Shown piece by piece: positions 23,806 to 34,314 of a stretch of DNA of 64,000 bases. The DNA is from Companilactobacillus sp. RD055328. GTDB taxonomy: Bacteria; Bacillota; Bacilli; Lactobacillales; Lactobacillaceae. Made by a program: the position numbers and the translations under genes. Below the pieces are notes generated by a model that had not been told where the DNA came from, did not search any database, and worked only from the letters and a program-made list of their open reading frames with translations. Every line of letters begins with the position of its first letter. Within the stretch, counting starts at the first letter, position 1. The DNA lies in the NCBI RefSeq assembly GCF_022835675.1, contig NZ_BQUT01000001.1, forward strand, positions 248,001 through 312,000, read 5' to 3'.

Positions 23806-25482
23806 ATGCCAACAGAAAAAAGTGGTGCAGAAGCACTAGTTCAAACTATGATTAATCATGGTGTTAAATTTGTATTTGGTTTACCCGGAGCTAAAGTAGA
23901 TAAATTATTTGATATATTAGAACAAAAAAATATTAAAGATGCTCCACAATTAATTATTACACGTCACGAACAAAACGCAGCTTTCATGGCTGGAGCAATA
24001 GGACGTATCACAGGAAACCCAGGAGTTGTTGCCGTTACTTCAGGTCCCGGAGTTGCTAATCTTGCTACTGGTTTAGTAACTGCTACATCTGAAGGTGATC
24101 CAATCGTTGCTATTGGTGGACAAGTTACTCGTGATGATTTAGTTCGTCGTAGCCACCAAAGTATCGCTAACAAAGAGTTATTATCACCACTTACTAAGAT
24201 GAGTGCTGAAATCGAGGAACCTAACAACTTGTCAGAAACTTTTGCTAACGCTTATCAAATGGCAAAAGCACCAAAAAGTGGTGCAAGTTTCATCTCTATT
24301 CCACAAGATGTTATGGATGGTAAAGTAACACGTCCAGAAATCAAATCAGTTCATGATGTTGCTCAGGGTATTCCGGCACACGCTCAATTAAAAGAATTTG
24401 CTGATCGTATCAAGAATGCAAAAATGCCAGTTATTCTTGCTGGTATGCGCGCATCAGAACCTCGAGTTGCTTTTGCAATGCGTAATTTACTTAAAAAAGT
24501 AAACATCCCTGTTGTTGAAACTTTCCAGGGAGCTGGAATTATTTCTCATGATTTAATTGATAACTTCTATGGTCGTGTCGGATTATTCCGCAATCAAACT
24601 GGTGATATTTTGCTTAATAAGAGTGACTTAGTTATCACTATTGGTTACGACCCTATCGAATATGAAGCACGTAATTGGAATCGTGATCGCGAAGGTTCAA
24701 TTATCAATTTGGATAATATTTTGCCTGAAATTTCAACTGACTATCAACCAGATTTGATTTTGCGTGGTGATCTAGCAGATACCCTTGATACTTTAACCGA
24801 CCAATTCACAGAACAATTCAATCTATCAGCTGATACAACATCTTACTTAAATAAAGTTCGAGAAGATCACAAGTTAAAAGATCTTCCACCAGTATCCGAT
24901 GATGAAAACTTAGTGCATCCCCTAACTGTCATTAAAGAATTACAAGAACGTGTCGCAGATGATACTACTGTAACAGTCGATGTTGGTAGCAACTATATTT
25001 GGATGGCTCGTCATTTCAAGAGTTACGAACCTCGCAAATTATTGTTCAGCAACGGAATGCAAACATTAGGAGTTTCACTCCCATGGGCAATTTCAGCCGC
25101 ATTATTGAACCCAAAAGAAAAAGTTATTTCTGTTTCTGGTGATGCTGGATTCATGTTCTCAAGTGCTGAATTAGCAACTGCTGTTCAACACAAACTAAAC
25201 ATTATTCATCTTGTTTGGAACGATGGTTATTATGATATGGTTAAATTCCAAGCTGAAGCCAAATATGGTAAAGCATCTGGAGTTAAAGTTGGTGGTGTTG
25301 ATTTTGCTAAGTACGCCGAAAGTTTTGGAGCAAAAGGAATAACTGTCGATAAAGACCATGATATTGCAAGCGCACTTGATGAAGCATTCAAAACAGACGG
25401 TCCTGTTGTAATTGATATTCCAATTGATTACCGTAATAACAGTGAACTAAATAAACAAATGATTGCTGATTCATTCTACTAA
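23806..25482 (+). CDS. alsS: Catabolic acetolactate synthase
   Basis: A 558-residue thiamine-diphosphate enzyme joining two pyruvates into acetolactate. The catalytic Glu is in ITRHEQNAAFMAGA near residue 50. The ThDP/Mg motif begins GDAGFMFSSAELATA and contains NDGYYDMV. Length and lack of a regulatory subunit, together with the alsD partner 10 bp downstream, indicate the catabolic acetoin-forming form rather than the biosynthetic IlvB. The start follows TAGGAGG. Expression removes pyruvate and acid in fermenting cells. Confidence 0.96.
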   Translation: MPTEKSGAEALVQTMINHGVKFVFGLPGAKVDKLFDILEQKNIKDAPQLIITRHEQNAAFMAGAIGRITGNPGVVAVTSGPGVANLATGLVTATSEGDPIVAIGGQVTRDDLVRRSHQSIANKELLSPLTKMSAEIEEPNNLSETFANAYQMAKAPKSGASFISIPQDVMDGKVTRPEIKSVHDVAQGIPAHAQLKEFADRIKNAKMPVILAGMRASEPRVAFAMRNLLKKVNIPVVETFQGAGIISHDLIDNFYGRVGLFRNQTGDILLNKSDLVITIGYDPIEYEARNWNRDREGSIINLDNILPEISTDYQPDLILRGDLADTLDTLTDQFTEQFNLSADTTSYLNKVREDHKLKDLPPVSDDENLVHPLTVIKELQERVADDTTVTVDVGSNYIWMARHFKSYEPRKLLFSNGMQTLGVSLPWAISAALLNPKEKVISVSGDAGFMFSSAELATAVQHKLNIIHLVWNDGYYDMVKFQAEAKYGKASGVKVGGVDFAKYAESFGAKGITVDKDHDIASALDEAFKTDGPVVIDIPIDYRNNSELNKQMIADSFY

Positions 25483-25492
25483 GAGGTAAATA

Positions 25493-26206
25493 ATGAATAA
25501 TAAAAATATTCTTTATCAACACGGAACATTGGCACTACTGGTTCCTGGTTTATTAGAAGGCACTATCACCATGGGCGAATTATTTTCTCACGGTGATACA
25601 GGTATCGGTACAGGACAGGGTCTTGATGGCGAATTAATTATGCTTGATGGAGTTCCTTACCAAATTGATAGTACAGGTACTGTTAATTTAGTAAAAGATG
25701 ACTTCACCCTTCCTTTTGCAACTACTCATTCTGCTAGTTTTAATGAGTTTTCTGATTTCAACAATCTTGATATGTCTAGTTTTGAACAGACTATCATTGA
25801 AAAATCTAACTCTCAAAATACTTTTTTTTCCGTAATTACCAAGGGTGAATTTTCTAAGATGAAAACAAGAGCCGTGGCTAAGTCAAATAAACCTTATCCC
25901 ACTTTAGTTCAGACAGCCAAAGAACAGAGTATATTTGAATCTGATCGTGTTAGTGGCACATTATTGACTTACTACTCACCTGAAGTATTTCATGGTGTAG
26001 CTGTTGGTGGGTGTCATAGCCATTTCTTAGCTGATGATCATTCAATTGGTGGTCACGTTCTTGATTTCCAACTTGAACATGGTAAGTCAGAAATTCAAGT
26101 CTTCGATACACTTGAACAACATCTGCCTATTAATAACTCAGAATATATGAATCATAATTTTGATAATGATAGTATCGGCTCTGCTATTGATGAAGCAGAA
26201 AAATAA
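25493..26206 (+). CDS. alsD: Alpha-acetolactate decarboxylase
   Basis: A 237-residue zinc enzyme converting acetolactate to acetoin. The family hallmarks are present: LYQHGTLALLVPGLLEGT at the start, THSASFNEF, and the metal site GGCHSHFLADDHSIGGHVLD with its His residues. It is translated from the same mRNA as alsS (10-bp gap, AGAGG ribosome site) and followed by a strong terminator. Confidence 0.96.
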   Translation: MNNKNILYQHGTLALLVPGLLEGTITMGELFSHGDTGIGTGQGLDGELIMLDGVPYQIDSTGTVNLVKDDFTLPFATTHSASFNEFSDFNNLDMSSFEQTIIEKSNSQNTFFSVITKGEFSKMKTRAVAKSNKPYPTLVQTAKEQSIFESDRVSGTLLTYYSPEVFHGVAVGGCHSHFLADDHSIGGHVLDFQLEHGKSEIQVFDTLEQHLPINNSEYMNHNFDNDSIGSAIDEAEK

Positions 26207-26234
26207 AAAAGCATGCCAATTGGCATGCTTTTTT
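26205..26234. terminator. Bidirectional terminator between alsD and the DUF805 gene
   Basis: AAAAAAGCATGCCA / TGGCATGCTTTTTT stem with a tight loop, between convergent genes. Confidence 0.92.
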
Positions 26235-27060
26235 ATTTCTTATCTTCTGTTTTTGGTGCTACCTTTTTTGTAGTTGTTGCTTTCTTTGTACTCTTAGCAG
26301 CTGTTGTTTTCTTAGGTGTTGCTTTCTTAGCAGTTGTTGTCTTTTTAGAAGCTGACTTTGTTGTGGCAGTCTTTTTAGGAGCTGCCTTTTTTGTCGTTTC
26401 TTTTTTAGCTGTTGTTGTAGTTTTCTTTGGTGTTGTTTTAGTTGTTGCTGGTTTCTTTGCAGTAGTCTTAGCAACTTTTTCTTCTGCAACCGCAACCGTT
26501 ACTTTCTTATCAATTGAATCACCTGATTTTTTTGTTGGTATTAAAGAAACAACAAAAAAGAAAATTGAAATTGCAAATGAAGCAAACATCAAACTTGCTT
26601 CAAACCAACTAACACCATTGAACATGTAATTGACTGGACTACCATAAGCTCCCATGCCTAGATATCCAGCATACATAACATTATTAATGATAGTTCTAGA
26701 AATAGATGTAACCATAAAACTGATTAAAATTTGAACAATAAGCAACAATCCAAACCATGGTGATAGCCCAATATCTCTAAGTCTTCTAACCAAAATTGAC
26801 GCGTTCGGAATTAGAGTGGCTAATTTCCAAATTAAAGTTATTCCAACTGCAATTAACAAGTAAACAATTAATACTCCTAAGGCATTAGACGTATTAGAAC
26901 TATTTACAGCAATAAGTCCTATGCCGACTGCTATCAAAATAACACACATAATTGCAAAAACAATAGTATTACATAATACAGCCCACCAATAATCAGCTAC
27001 TGTAGCCTTATCTTTAAAGTTAACGTATTTCTTCCAAAAATCTCCATATGCTTTAAGCAA
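26233..27060 (-). CDS. DUF805-like membrane protein with a histone-H1-like Lys/Ala/Thr tail
   Basis: A 275-residue protein in two parts. Residues ~1-180 hold about four membrane helices, with WKKYVNFKDKATVADYWWAVL and RRLRDIGLSPWFGLL typical of DUF805. Residues ~185-275 are a low-complexity, strongly basic tail built of KKT, TTKK, APKKT and KKATPKK units ending TEDKK, like eukaryotic H1 or bacterial histone-like tails. The tail should be cytoplasmic and could bind nucleic acid or anionic lipid. The fusion is in one open frame with no interruption. Function unknown. Confidence 0.8.
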   Translation of the reverse strand: MLKAYGDFWKKYVNFKDKATVADYWWAVLCNTIVFAIMCVILIAVGIGLIAVNSSNTSNALGVLIVYLLIAVGITLIWKLATLIPNASILVRRLRDIGLSPWFGLLLIVQILISFMVTSISRTIINNVMYAGYLGMGAYGSPVNYMFNGVSWFEASLMFASFAISIFFFVVSLIPTKKSGDSIDKKVTVAVAEEKVAKTTAKKPATTKTTPKKTTTTAKKETTKKAAPKKTATTKSASKKTTTAKKATPKKTTAAKSTKKATTTKKVAPKTEDKK

Positions 27061-27270
27061 ATTTATATCCCCCGCTTTTTAATTATCAATAATTAAATTT
27101 TTCAATATGAATTAATGTTACCACACATTATTTTCAAACAAAATAAAATAATTAAGATTCATAATAATATATTCTATTTTTTGATAATAAGTTGCCCAAT
27201 TACATTATTAACCACCACAACTGTTTTCTTATTTCGTGCTATTCTTTTATTTTTTTGTAATAATATATTT

Positions 27271-28125
27271 ATGAATAAAAAATTTACTACTCAAAACCAA
27301 ATTATTAATAAGCTTATTCAATTAATTTTCATTCTTGTTGGTTTGGAATTAATTGCTATGAGTGTAACACTCTTTTATGCACCTCATTCTATCGCTGCCG
27401 GTGGTGCTACTGGTGTATCGATTCTTCTAAATGAACTATTCAATATTCCTTTAGCTGCTACATTACTTGTCCTCAATATAATTATGTTGATTCTTTCTTA
27501 TATATTCTTAGGCAAAGTTACTACTGCTAAGATAACTTTTGGAAGCATTGTGTTACCAGCAATGATTGCAATCACTCCTAAAGATATGGTGATTAAGGAC
27601 ACATTCTTATCTGCTGTAATAGGAAGTATAATTTTTGGAGTTGGTTTATCAATCTTGTATCGTTTCGATACACCTAGTGGTGGAACAACCGTCCCTCCAA
27701 TGATTTTTAAAAAGTATTTCCACATTAGAAATGCTAATAGTTTGTTTGTAATTGATGCTATTGTCTGTTTAGGAAATATCGTAGCCGCTGGCTGGGAAGC
27801 ATTCTTTCTAGCAATCTTATCAGTTGGTCTTTCTACAATAGTAATTAATTACATCGAAACTGGTATTGATAAGAAACAAATCATCTATATAATGAGCGAA
27901 ACTCACATTGAAGAAATCAAGGATACTGTTATCAATAATATTGATGATATCGGCGGTACTTACTTCAACGTTCAAGGAATGTATTCAGAAGATGACAAAA
28001 AGATGTTAATGATTGTCACTGAATCACAAAATTATGGTGCTATCCTCAAAATAATTCGTGCCATTGATAAAGATGCATTCATCTTGGCTGACAGCATGGC
28101 CGAAGTTCATAACGGAAGCATATAA
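27271..28125 (+). CDS. YitT-family membrane protein
   Basis: A 284-residue protein from the ATG at 27271. About six membrane helices with AAGGATGVSILLNE and RFDTPSGGTTVPPMI precede a C-terminal DUF2179 domain (~200-280: IIYIMSETHIEEIKD, GMYSEDDKKMLMIV). An in-frame ATG at 27115 would add 52 hydrophobic residues. I prefer 27271 because the length then fits the family, but no Shine-Dalgarno precedes it, and a TGTAATAAT -10-like box lies just before it (leaderless mRNA possible). Molecular function is not known. Confidence 0.82.
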   Translation: MNKKFTTQNQIINKLIQLIFILVGLELIAMSVTLFYAPHSIAAGGATGVSILLNELFNIPLAATLLVLNIIMLILSYIFLGKVTTAKITFGSIVLPAMIAITPKDMVIKDTFLSAVIGSIIFGVGLSILYRFDTPSGGTTVPPMIFKKYFHIRNANSLFVIDAIVCLGNIVAAGWEAFFLAILSVGLSTIVINYIETGIDKKQIIYIMSETHIEEIKDTVINNIDDIGGTYFNVQGMYSEDDKKMLMIVTESQNYGAILKIIRAIDKDAFILADSMAEVHNGSI

Positions 28126-28154
28126 AAAAGGACTAATAATATTAGTCCTTTTTT
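28124..28154. terminator. Bidirectional terminator after the YitT-family gene and the bgl operon
   Basis: AAAAAAGGACTAAT / ATTAGTCCTTTTTT stem between convergent genes. Confidence 0.9.
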
Positions 28155-28157
28155 ATT

Positions 28158-29600
<1,443 letters not shown>

Positions 29601-29608
29601 TCATCCTC

Positions 29609-31453
29609 CTATATCATCAGTGATAGACCTTTTTCACCATATTTTTGTTCTGTTCCTTCATTTGTTTGATCCAGAATATCTAAATAGTTATCGCTATTAG
29701 TTACAACCACCATTACTGTTGTATCGTAACCTTGTTCACGAATTTTTTTGTTCTTGAAGGTTATTAATTTGTCACCCGTCTTTATCTTATCACCAACTTC
29801 TACAAATCCTTTGAAACCTTCACCTTCTAATTGTACCGTGTCGATACCAATATGAATCAAGATTTCTGCTCCATTATCAGAATTAATTCCAATGGCATGT
29901 TTTGTTGGGAATATCATTGATACTGTACCGTTAACTGGTGAATAAAGCGTATCATCTTCAGGAATAATAGCCATTCCTTTACCTAATGCTCCACTTGCAA
30001 ATGTTGCATCATCTACTTTATTTAGAGCAATTGTTTCTCCACTAATTGGTAATTGAACTATTTCATTTTCGATTAATTTATCATTACTTGTTTCTACATC
30101 TTTTTTCTTGTCACTTGGCTCATCAATTCCAACAATAAGAGTTCCTACAAATGCAAGAATCATTGATAAGAAATAAGCCCCAATGAACCAAATGAATCCT
30201 TTACCCATATAAACAGGGAAAGTTAAAATGCTAGGCATATTAAATGCATTAGCGGCCGCTCCAGAAGCACCAACAATTGCACCACCAATACCACCAGAAA
30301 TAATACCTACAATGAAAGGTTTCTTATATTTCAATGTAAGACCATAAATAGCTGGTTCCGTAATTCCAAATAGTCCAGTAACGAATGCTGAAACCGAAAG
30401 ACTTTTTACTTTTTTATCATTTGTTTTGAAGAATACGGCTAAAGCGGCACCAGTTTGAGCTCCAATTGCAGGAACTGTCATAGCTGCTAATGTATCACGA
30501 CCAAACTTAGAAATATTGTTCATCATGATTGGTACCATTCCCCAGTGTAATCCAAAGATTACAAGCACTTGCCATAATGAACCCAACAATAAACCAGATA
30601 GAATTGGACTAAAGTTATAAATAATTGAATATCCTTGAGCTAACAAATCACTTAGATAAGTAGTTACAGGACCTACAACTAAGAATGTCAAAGGAACCAT
30701 AATAACTAGACAAATGAATGGTGTCAGGATATTTCTAACACTTTCATGGATTCGATCTTGAATTAAGTGTTCTAATTTTGCTAAGAAATAAACAGCCACA
30801 ATAGCTGGAATAACTGTACTACTGTATTGTGCTAAGATCACCGGAATTCCTAAGAAAGTAATTTTTGTTCCTGCAGCAAATGTTTGCATAATTGACGGAT
30901 AAATTAAAGCCCCAGCCAATGCCATTGCAACATAAACATTTGTCTTGAATTTTTTAGCGGCTGATGCAGCTAAAATCATTGGTAAGAAATAAAACAAACT
31001 ATCAGCAGCGGCATATAAAATTATATAAGTTCCGCTCTTTGGATCAGCGCCCATCGCTGACCAAATTGCTAGAGCACCCTTTAAGACAGCAGCTCCGGCC
31101 ATTACACCTAATATTGGTGAGAATACCCCAGAGATAATATCAATAAATCTATTTAATAAATTACCCTTAGAACCTTCTTCTTTTGTTGCTGAAGCTTCTT
31201 CTTTTCCTAGATTAGTTATACTCATAATTGCATCGTATACTTTACCAACACTATTACCTATAACCACCTGATATTGACCACCACTTTTTACAAGTGTAAT
31301 TACACCATCCATATCAGATATAACTTGATCATTTGCCTTTGATTCATCTTTAAGTACAAATCTCAAACGAGTTGCACAATGAATCAAAGATTTAACATTT
31401 TCTTCCCCACCAACATTATCTAAAATGTCTTTTCCTAATTTATTGTAATCCAT
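29609..31453 (-). CDS. PTS beta-glucoside transporter, EIIBCA
   Basis: A 614-residue fused PTS permease. EIIB comes first (residues ~1-85), with the phospho-Cys in SLIHCATRLRF. EIIC (~100-450) has about ten membrane helices including GITEPAIYGLTL. EIIA comes last (~480-610), with phospho-His in ILIHIGIDTVQLEG. It imports and phosphorylates beta-glucosides for the downstream GH1 enzyme. A LicT RAT/terminator lies just upstream, so expression needs sugar. BglF/BglP type. Confidence 0.94.
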   Translation of the reverse strand: MDYNKLGKDILDNVGGEENVKSLIHCATRLRFVLKDESKANDQVISDMDGVITLVKSGGQYQVVIGNSVGKVYDAIMSITNLGKEEASATKEEGSKGNLLNRFIDIISGVFSPILGVMAGAAVLKGALAIWSAMGADPKSGTYIILYAAADSLFYFLPMILAASAAKKFKTNVYVAMALAGALIYPSIMQTFAAGTKITFLGIPVILAQYSSTVIPAIVAVYFLAKLEHLIQDRIHESVRNILTPFICLVIMVPLTFLVVGPVTTYLSDLLAQGYSIIYNFSPILSGLLLGSLWQVLVIFGLHWGMVPIMMNNISKFGRDTLAAMTVPAIGAQTGAALAVFFKTNDKKVKSLSVSAFVTGLFGITEPAIYGLTLKYKKPFIVGIISGGIGGAIVGASGAAANAFNMPSILTFPVYMGKGFIWFIGAYFLSMILAFVGTLIVGIDEPSDKKKDVETSNDKLIENEIVQLPISGETIALNKVDDATFASGALGKGMAIIPEDDTLYSPVNGTVSMIFPTKHAIGINSDNGAEILIHIGIDTVQLEGEGFKGFVEVGDKIKTGDKLITFKNKKIREQGYDTTVMVVVTNSDNYLDILDQTNEGTEQKYGEKGLSLMI

Positions 31454-31466
31454 AATTTTCCTCCAA

Positions 31467-31517
31467 TAAAAAAACTCAAAATATACCTGTTTAAAAAAAC
31501 AAGTGTATTTCGAGTTT
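31467..31517 (-). terminator. LicT-controlled terminator before the PTS gene
   Basis: Minus-strand hairpin with AAAACTCgAAATAcAC on one arm and GTaTATTTtGAGTTTT on the other, then TTTT. It overlaps the end of the RAT element, so LicT binding would prevent its formation. Confidence 0.85.
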
Positions 31518-31539
31518 TGCCTACTTAAAGTAACAACTT
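31513..31539 (-). promoter_or_regulatory. RAT (LicT-binding RNA) element 2
   Basis: Minus strand GTTGTTACTTTAAGTAGGCA followed by AAACT. It matches the BglG/LicT ribonucleic antiterminator and is nearly identical to the copy upstream of licT. Confidence 0.85.
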
Positions 31540-31548
31540 CGAAAGTTA

Positions 31549-32394
31549 TTATTTTTCTGTCATTAGCTTATGAATATGAATCATAAAATATAATTTATCG
31601 TTCTTACTCATATCATATTGATATTCAGAAACCAAAAACTTATTGATCTTTTCTGTTATTTCACAAGCTATTTGATACTTACTTCTAATAATGGTGTATA
31701 GCTCATTATCTTCTTCATCATCTTTATTCTCTTTAATATTCCCCTGAATTCTCTGAGCAAAATACTTAACATGATTTATGAAACGATAACCATTAATATC
31801 AGTAGTATCAATTTGAACTTTTAAACTGTAGCTAACAATACTAACGATTTGTTTAACCATTGCTGTTAACTTCTCGACATCGACGGAATTCTTTAAATTA
31901 GTATTTGCATTAATAAAATTAAAAGAAATAAATACCGCCTCATCTTCACTCATATTGATATCAAAACGTTCATTGATTAACTCTACGGCCTGCATACCAA
32001 TCGCAAATTCTTTTGGATAATATCTCTTGGTATCCCATACAAATGCATTAGTCAGTGATTCCCCATCGCGATATCTTTTGAGTGAGTAATGAATGTGATC
32101 TGATAACGAAATATAAATTGACTCATTTAACTTCTTGTTCAAAATATTTTCTGCATTATGAATAATTTCATCAGCAACCAATAATTCTTCTGTTGATACT
32201 TCATTTAATATGCTTTTGAACTTAGAAGCGACATCTTTGTCTTTTAAATAAAAAGTCTTTTGAATCTTAGATTCATCAACAAGATCTTTTTTCTTAGCTT
32301 GGAATCCCAACCCCTTACCAACTAGAATCAATTCATTATCTTCATCATCAATAGTCATAACAACATTATTGTTAACTACTGACTCAATTCGCAA
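31549..32394 (-). CDS. licT: BglG-family antiterminator LicT
   Basis: A 281-residue RNA-binding antiterminator. The N-terminal CAT domain (~1-55, with NNNVVMTID and GLGFQAKKKD) binds RAT RNA. Two PRD domains follow (~65-170 and ~175-281) with regulatory His residues, e.g. ISLSDHIHYSL and the MIHIHK end. PTS phosphorylation of the PRDs couples it to sugar and HPr state. Translation starts at TTG (32394). It is the first gene of licT-PTS-GH1, and its own leader carries a RAT/terminator and a cre-like site. Confidence 0.93.
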   Translation of the reverse strand: MRIESVVNNNVVMTIDDEDNELILVGKGLGFQAKKKDLVDESKIQKTFYLKDKDVASKFKSILNEVSTEELLVADEIIHNAENILNKKLNESIYISLSDHIHYSLKRYRDGESLTNAFVWDTKRYYPKEFAIGMQAVELINERFDINMSEDEAVFISFNFINANTNLKNSVDVEKLTAMVKQIVSIVSYSLKVQIDTTDINGYRFINHVKYFAQRIQGNIKENKDDEEDNELYTIIRSKYQIACEITEKINKFLVSEYQYDMSKNDKLYFMIHIHKLMTEK

Positions 32395-32419
32395 TCTATA
32401 ATCACATCCCTTCTAATAA

Positions 32420-32462
32420 AAAAACTCCACAAAAACCGACTACTCGGGTCCTGCGAAGTTTT
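32420..32462 (-). terminator. LicT-controlled terminator before licT
   Basis: Minus-strand hairpin, AAAACTTCGCAG arm pairing with a TTGTGGAGTTTT arm, followed by Ts; it overlaps the RAT element upstream. Confidence 0.82.
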
Positions 32463-32483
32463 GCCTACTTAAAGTAACAATCC
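32457..32483 (-). promoter_or_regulatory. RAT (LicT-binding RNA) element 1
   Basis: Minus strand GGATTGTTACTTTAAGTAGG followed by CAAAACT, a near-consensus RAT. Confidence 0.88.
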
Positions 32484-32489
32484 TCTGTA

Positions 32490-32503
32490 TGAAAACGTTT
32501 TTA
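32490..32503. promoter_or_regulatory. cre site upstream of licT
   Basis: Minus strand TAAAAACGTTTTCA, 13 of 14 to the CcpA consensus, in the promoter-leader of the operon. Confidence 0.65.
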
Positions 32504-32558
32504 CACATATAATATTAGCATCAAAACCATTTCTTGTCTATATTAAATCAAGACATTA

Positions 32559-32951
32559 TTACAGGTGAATCTTTACCGTATCTGAATTTTTTAGAAGTTT
32601 AGCAACCGGACAGCGTGTCTCTGCCTCATCAAGCATTTCTTGCGCCTTATTTGAATCAACTCCTGAGATACTTACTTTGGCATCAATATAAAACTTGTAT
32701 CCCTTCTTATCAAGGAATTGTTGTACGTTAACTTCAACTTTAGATACAGCTGGTAGTTGTTCTTTTTTCTCAATATATTCCAATGTCGCACCTAAACACG
32801 TTGCTAACGCTGCGCCAATTAGCTGTTCAGGGTTATTCTTATCATCATTGTCATGTGGACCACTAGTAACAAAGTTAGTTCCATCACTTACTTTGACTAT
32901 TCCACGAAGTCCTTGATCATTTAAAATAGTTGTTTGATATTCTGGTCTCAT
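32559..32951 (-). CDS. OsmC/Ohr-family peroxide-reducing protein
   Basis: A 130-residue protein of the OsmC fold. The two redox Cys residues are visible in AALATCLGATLEY and DEAETRCPVAKLL, the spacing used by OsmC/Ohr thiol peroxidases acting on organic hydroperoxides. It is monocistronic with an AGGGGG ribosome site. Assignment to Ohr, OsmC or the YhfA-like branch is not possible by eye. Confidence 0.88.
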   Translation of the reverse strand: MRPEYQTTILNDQGLRGIVKVSDGTNFVTSGPHDNDDKNNPEQLIGAALATCLGATLEYIEKKEQLPAVSKVEVNVQQFLDKKGYKFYIDAKVSISGVDSNKAQEMLDEAETRCPVAKLLKNSDTVKIHL

Positions 32952-32991
32952 TTTTGATACCCCCTATCACTTCATTGCCATTATATATATA

Positions 32992-33024
32992 TAAAAAGCA
33001 CATCCCTATTAAGATGCACTTTTT
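32992..33024 (-). terminator. Weak terminator after the MFS gene
   Basis: AAAAAGCACATC / GATGCACTTTTT imperfect hairpin with T-runs, partly inside the end of the gene. Confidence 0.5.
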
Positions 33025-34181
33025 CTAATCATTTTATTTAAGATTAACAATATTATAAATCCAAATACCACAAAAATTGCACTACCAAATCCAATTGAAG
33101 TTAATCCGTATTTAGATACGGTCATACTTCCACCGGCTGATCCCAGGGAAATCCCTAAGTTAAAAAACACTGGATTCAATGATGACGCCAAGACAACCGA
33201 TTGTGGATATGATCTTTCTGCAACATCAAAGAAATGAATTTGGATAGAAGAACCAACCATGTTGAATGTTAGTTCTAGAGCTAATATCCATAACAAACTA
33301 ATCCATGAGTTTCCAAAAACATAATAGATAGTCATGAAAAGGATAAATTGAAATACAAAAATATACGGGATTTTACGTAACCCATCATGATTGGCTAACC
33401 AACCAGCTATTTGGCTACTAGCAATTGATAATAAACCAATAATTGAAAGTAAGATACTTAATTCCGTAGCACTGAATTTCAAAACATCCGTGAACAAAGG
33501 TGCTAAAAAAGTGTTGAATAAGTTACTTGCTCCCGCATTAAAAATTGGAATTAAAATTCCTACAATAATTAATGGATCTTTCATTAGAGCTAATTGATTA
33601 TTAGAATTAGTTCCCACTTGTGCACGTAAATCTCTTGGTAGTGACAATGCACCTAAAATCAGCGTAAATATTGCTAAACCAATCACTGCCCAGAATGAAT
33701 AATGCCAATTTGCAACATGGGCAATGTATGTTCCAATTGGTAATCCGGCAACAGTTGCAATACTAAATCCAGAGAATATCCACGATAGCATGAAAGCTCG
33801 CGATTTAGGTGGGGCAATCGCATTCCCATAAGTCAGTGCAATTGATAATAATGCACCTGAGACAGCAGCTGTAACAACACGCGATAGCAAGAGCATCATA
33901 TAGGTATTGGCTGTAGCACTCATTAAGTTACCAATTATATAAAGAACCATCATTACTATAAATGAATTAAAGTATTTATATTTACCAACAATTAATGTGA
34001 CTAACGGAGTACTAACAGCATAAACAAAGGCAAATATGGTTACTAACAATCCCACTGTAGAAATAGATTTATCAAAATATCTTGAAATATCACTAATAAT
34101 ACCTGAAATTAAAAATTCACTACATCCTAACGTGAATCCAACTAACACTAAAACAACAAATTGAAATTTATATGTTCTCAT
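33009..34181 (-). CDS. MFS transporter, DHA1/AraJ-like
   Basis: A 390-residue permease with 12 predicted helices. It has an N-terminal LGCSEFLISGIISDI segment like AraJ/YdhP members and a short loop PPKSRAFMLSW after helix 4. This group exports sugars, drugs or nucleosides by proton antiport; no substrate can be assigned. It is a single gene, preceded by AAAGGAGG, between osmC-like and ald genes. Confidence 0.88.
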   Translation of the reverse strand: MRTYKFQFVVLVLVGFTLGCSEFLISGIISDISRYFDKSISTVGLLVTIFAFVYAVSTPLVTLIVGKYKYFNSFIVMMVLYIIGNLMSATANTYMMLLLSRVVTAAVSGALLSIALTYGNAIAPPKSRAFMLSWIFSGFSIATVAGLPIGTYIAHVANWHYSFWAVIGLAIFTLILGALSLPRDLRAQVGTNSNNQLALMKDPLIIVGILIPIFNAGASNLFNTFLAPLFTDVLKFSATELSILLSIIGLLSIASSQIAGWLANHDGLRKIPYIFVFQFILFMTIYYVFGNSWISLLWILALELTFNMVGSSIQIHFFDVAERSYPQSVVLASSLNPVFFNLGISLGSAGGSMTVSKYGLTSIGFGSAIFVVFGFIILLILNKMIRKSAS

Positions 34182-34270
34182 ATCTGCCTCCTTTCATTAA
34201 CTACAATATTATAGAACAAACAGCTATTTGCAAGTAATTCGTTAATCACATTAAATCAGTTGTGAGAAAT

Positions 34271-34301
34271 AAAAAAAGCAGACCAAATGGTCTGCTTTTT
34301 T
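34271..34301. terminator. Terminator after ald
   Basis: AAAAAAAGCAGACC / GGTCTGCTTTTT hairpin with a 4-nt loop. Confidence 0.92.
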
Positions 34302-34314
34302 ATTTTTGTTTTTT

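Noticed and set aside
26213-26629. Plus-strand and second minus-frame ORFs over the Lys-rich tail
   Set aside because: They are alternative-frame readings of low-complexity AAA/ACT-type repeat DNA and lack ribosome binding sites; the DUF805 frame explains the region.
27115-27270. 52-codon N-terminal extension of the YitT-family protein
   Set aside because: It would make the protein longer than the family and adds an extra hydrophobic leader; neither start has a good Shine-Dalgarno, so the choice is by length only.
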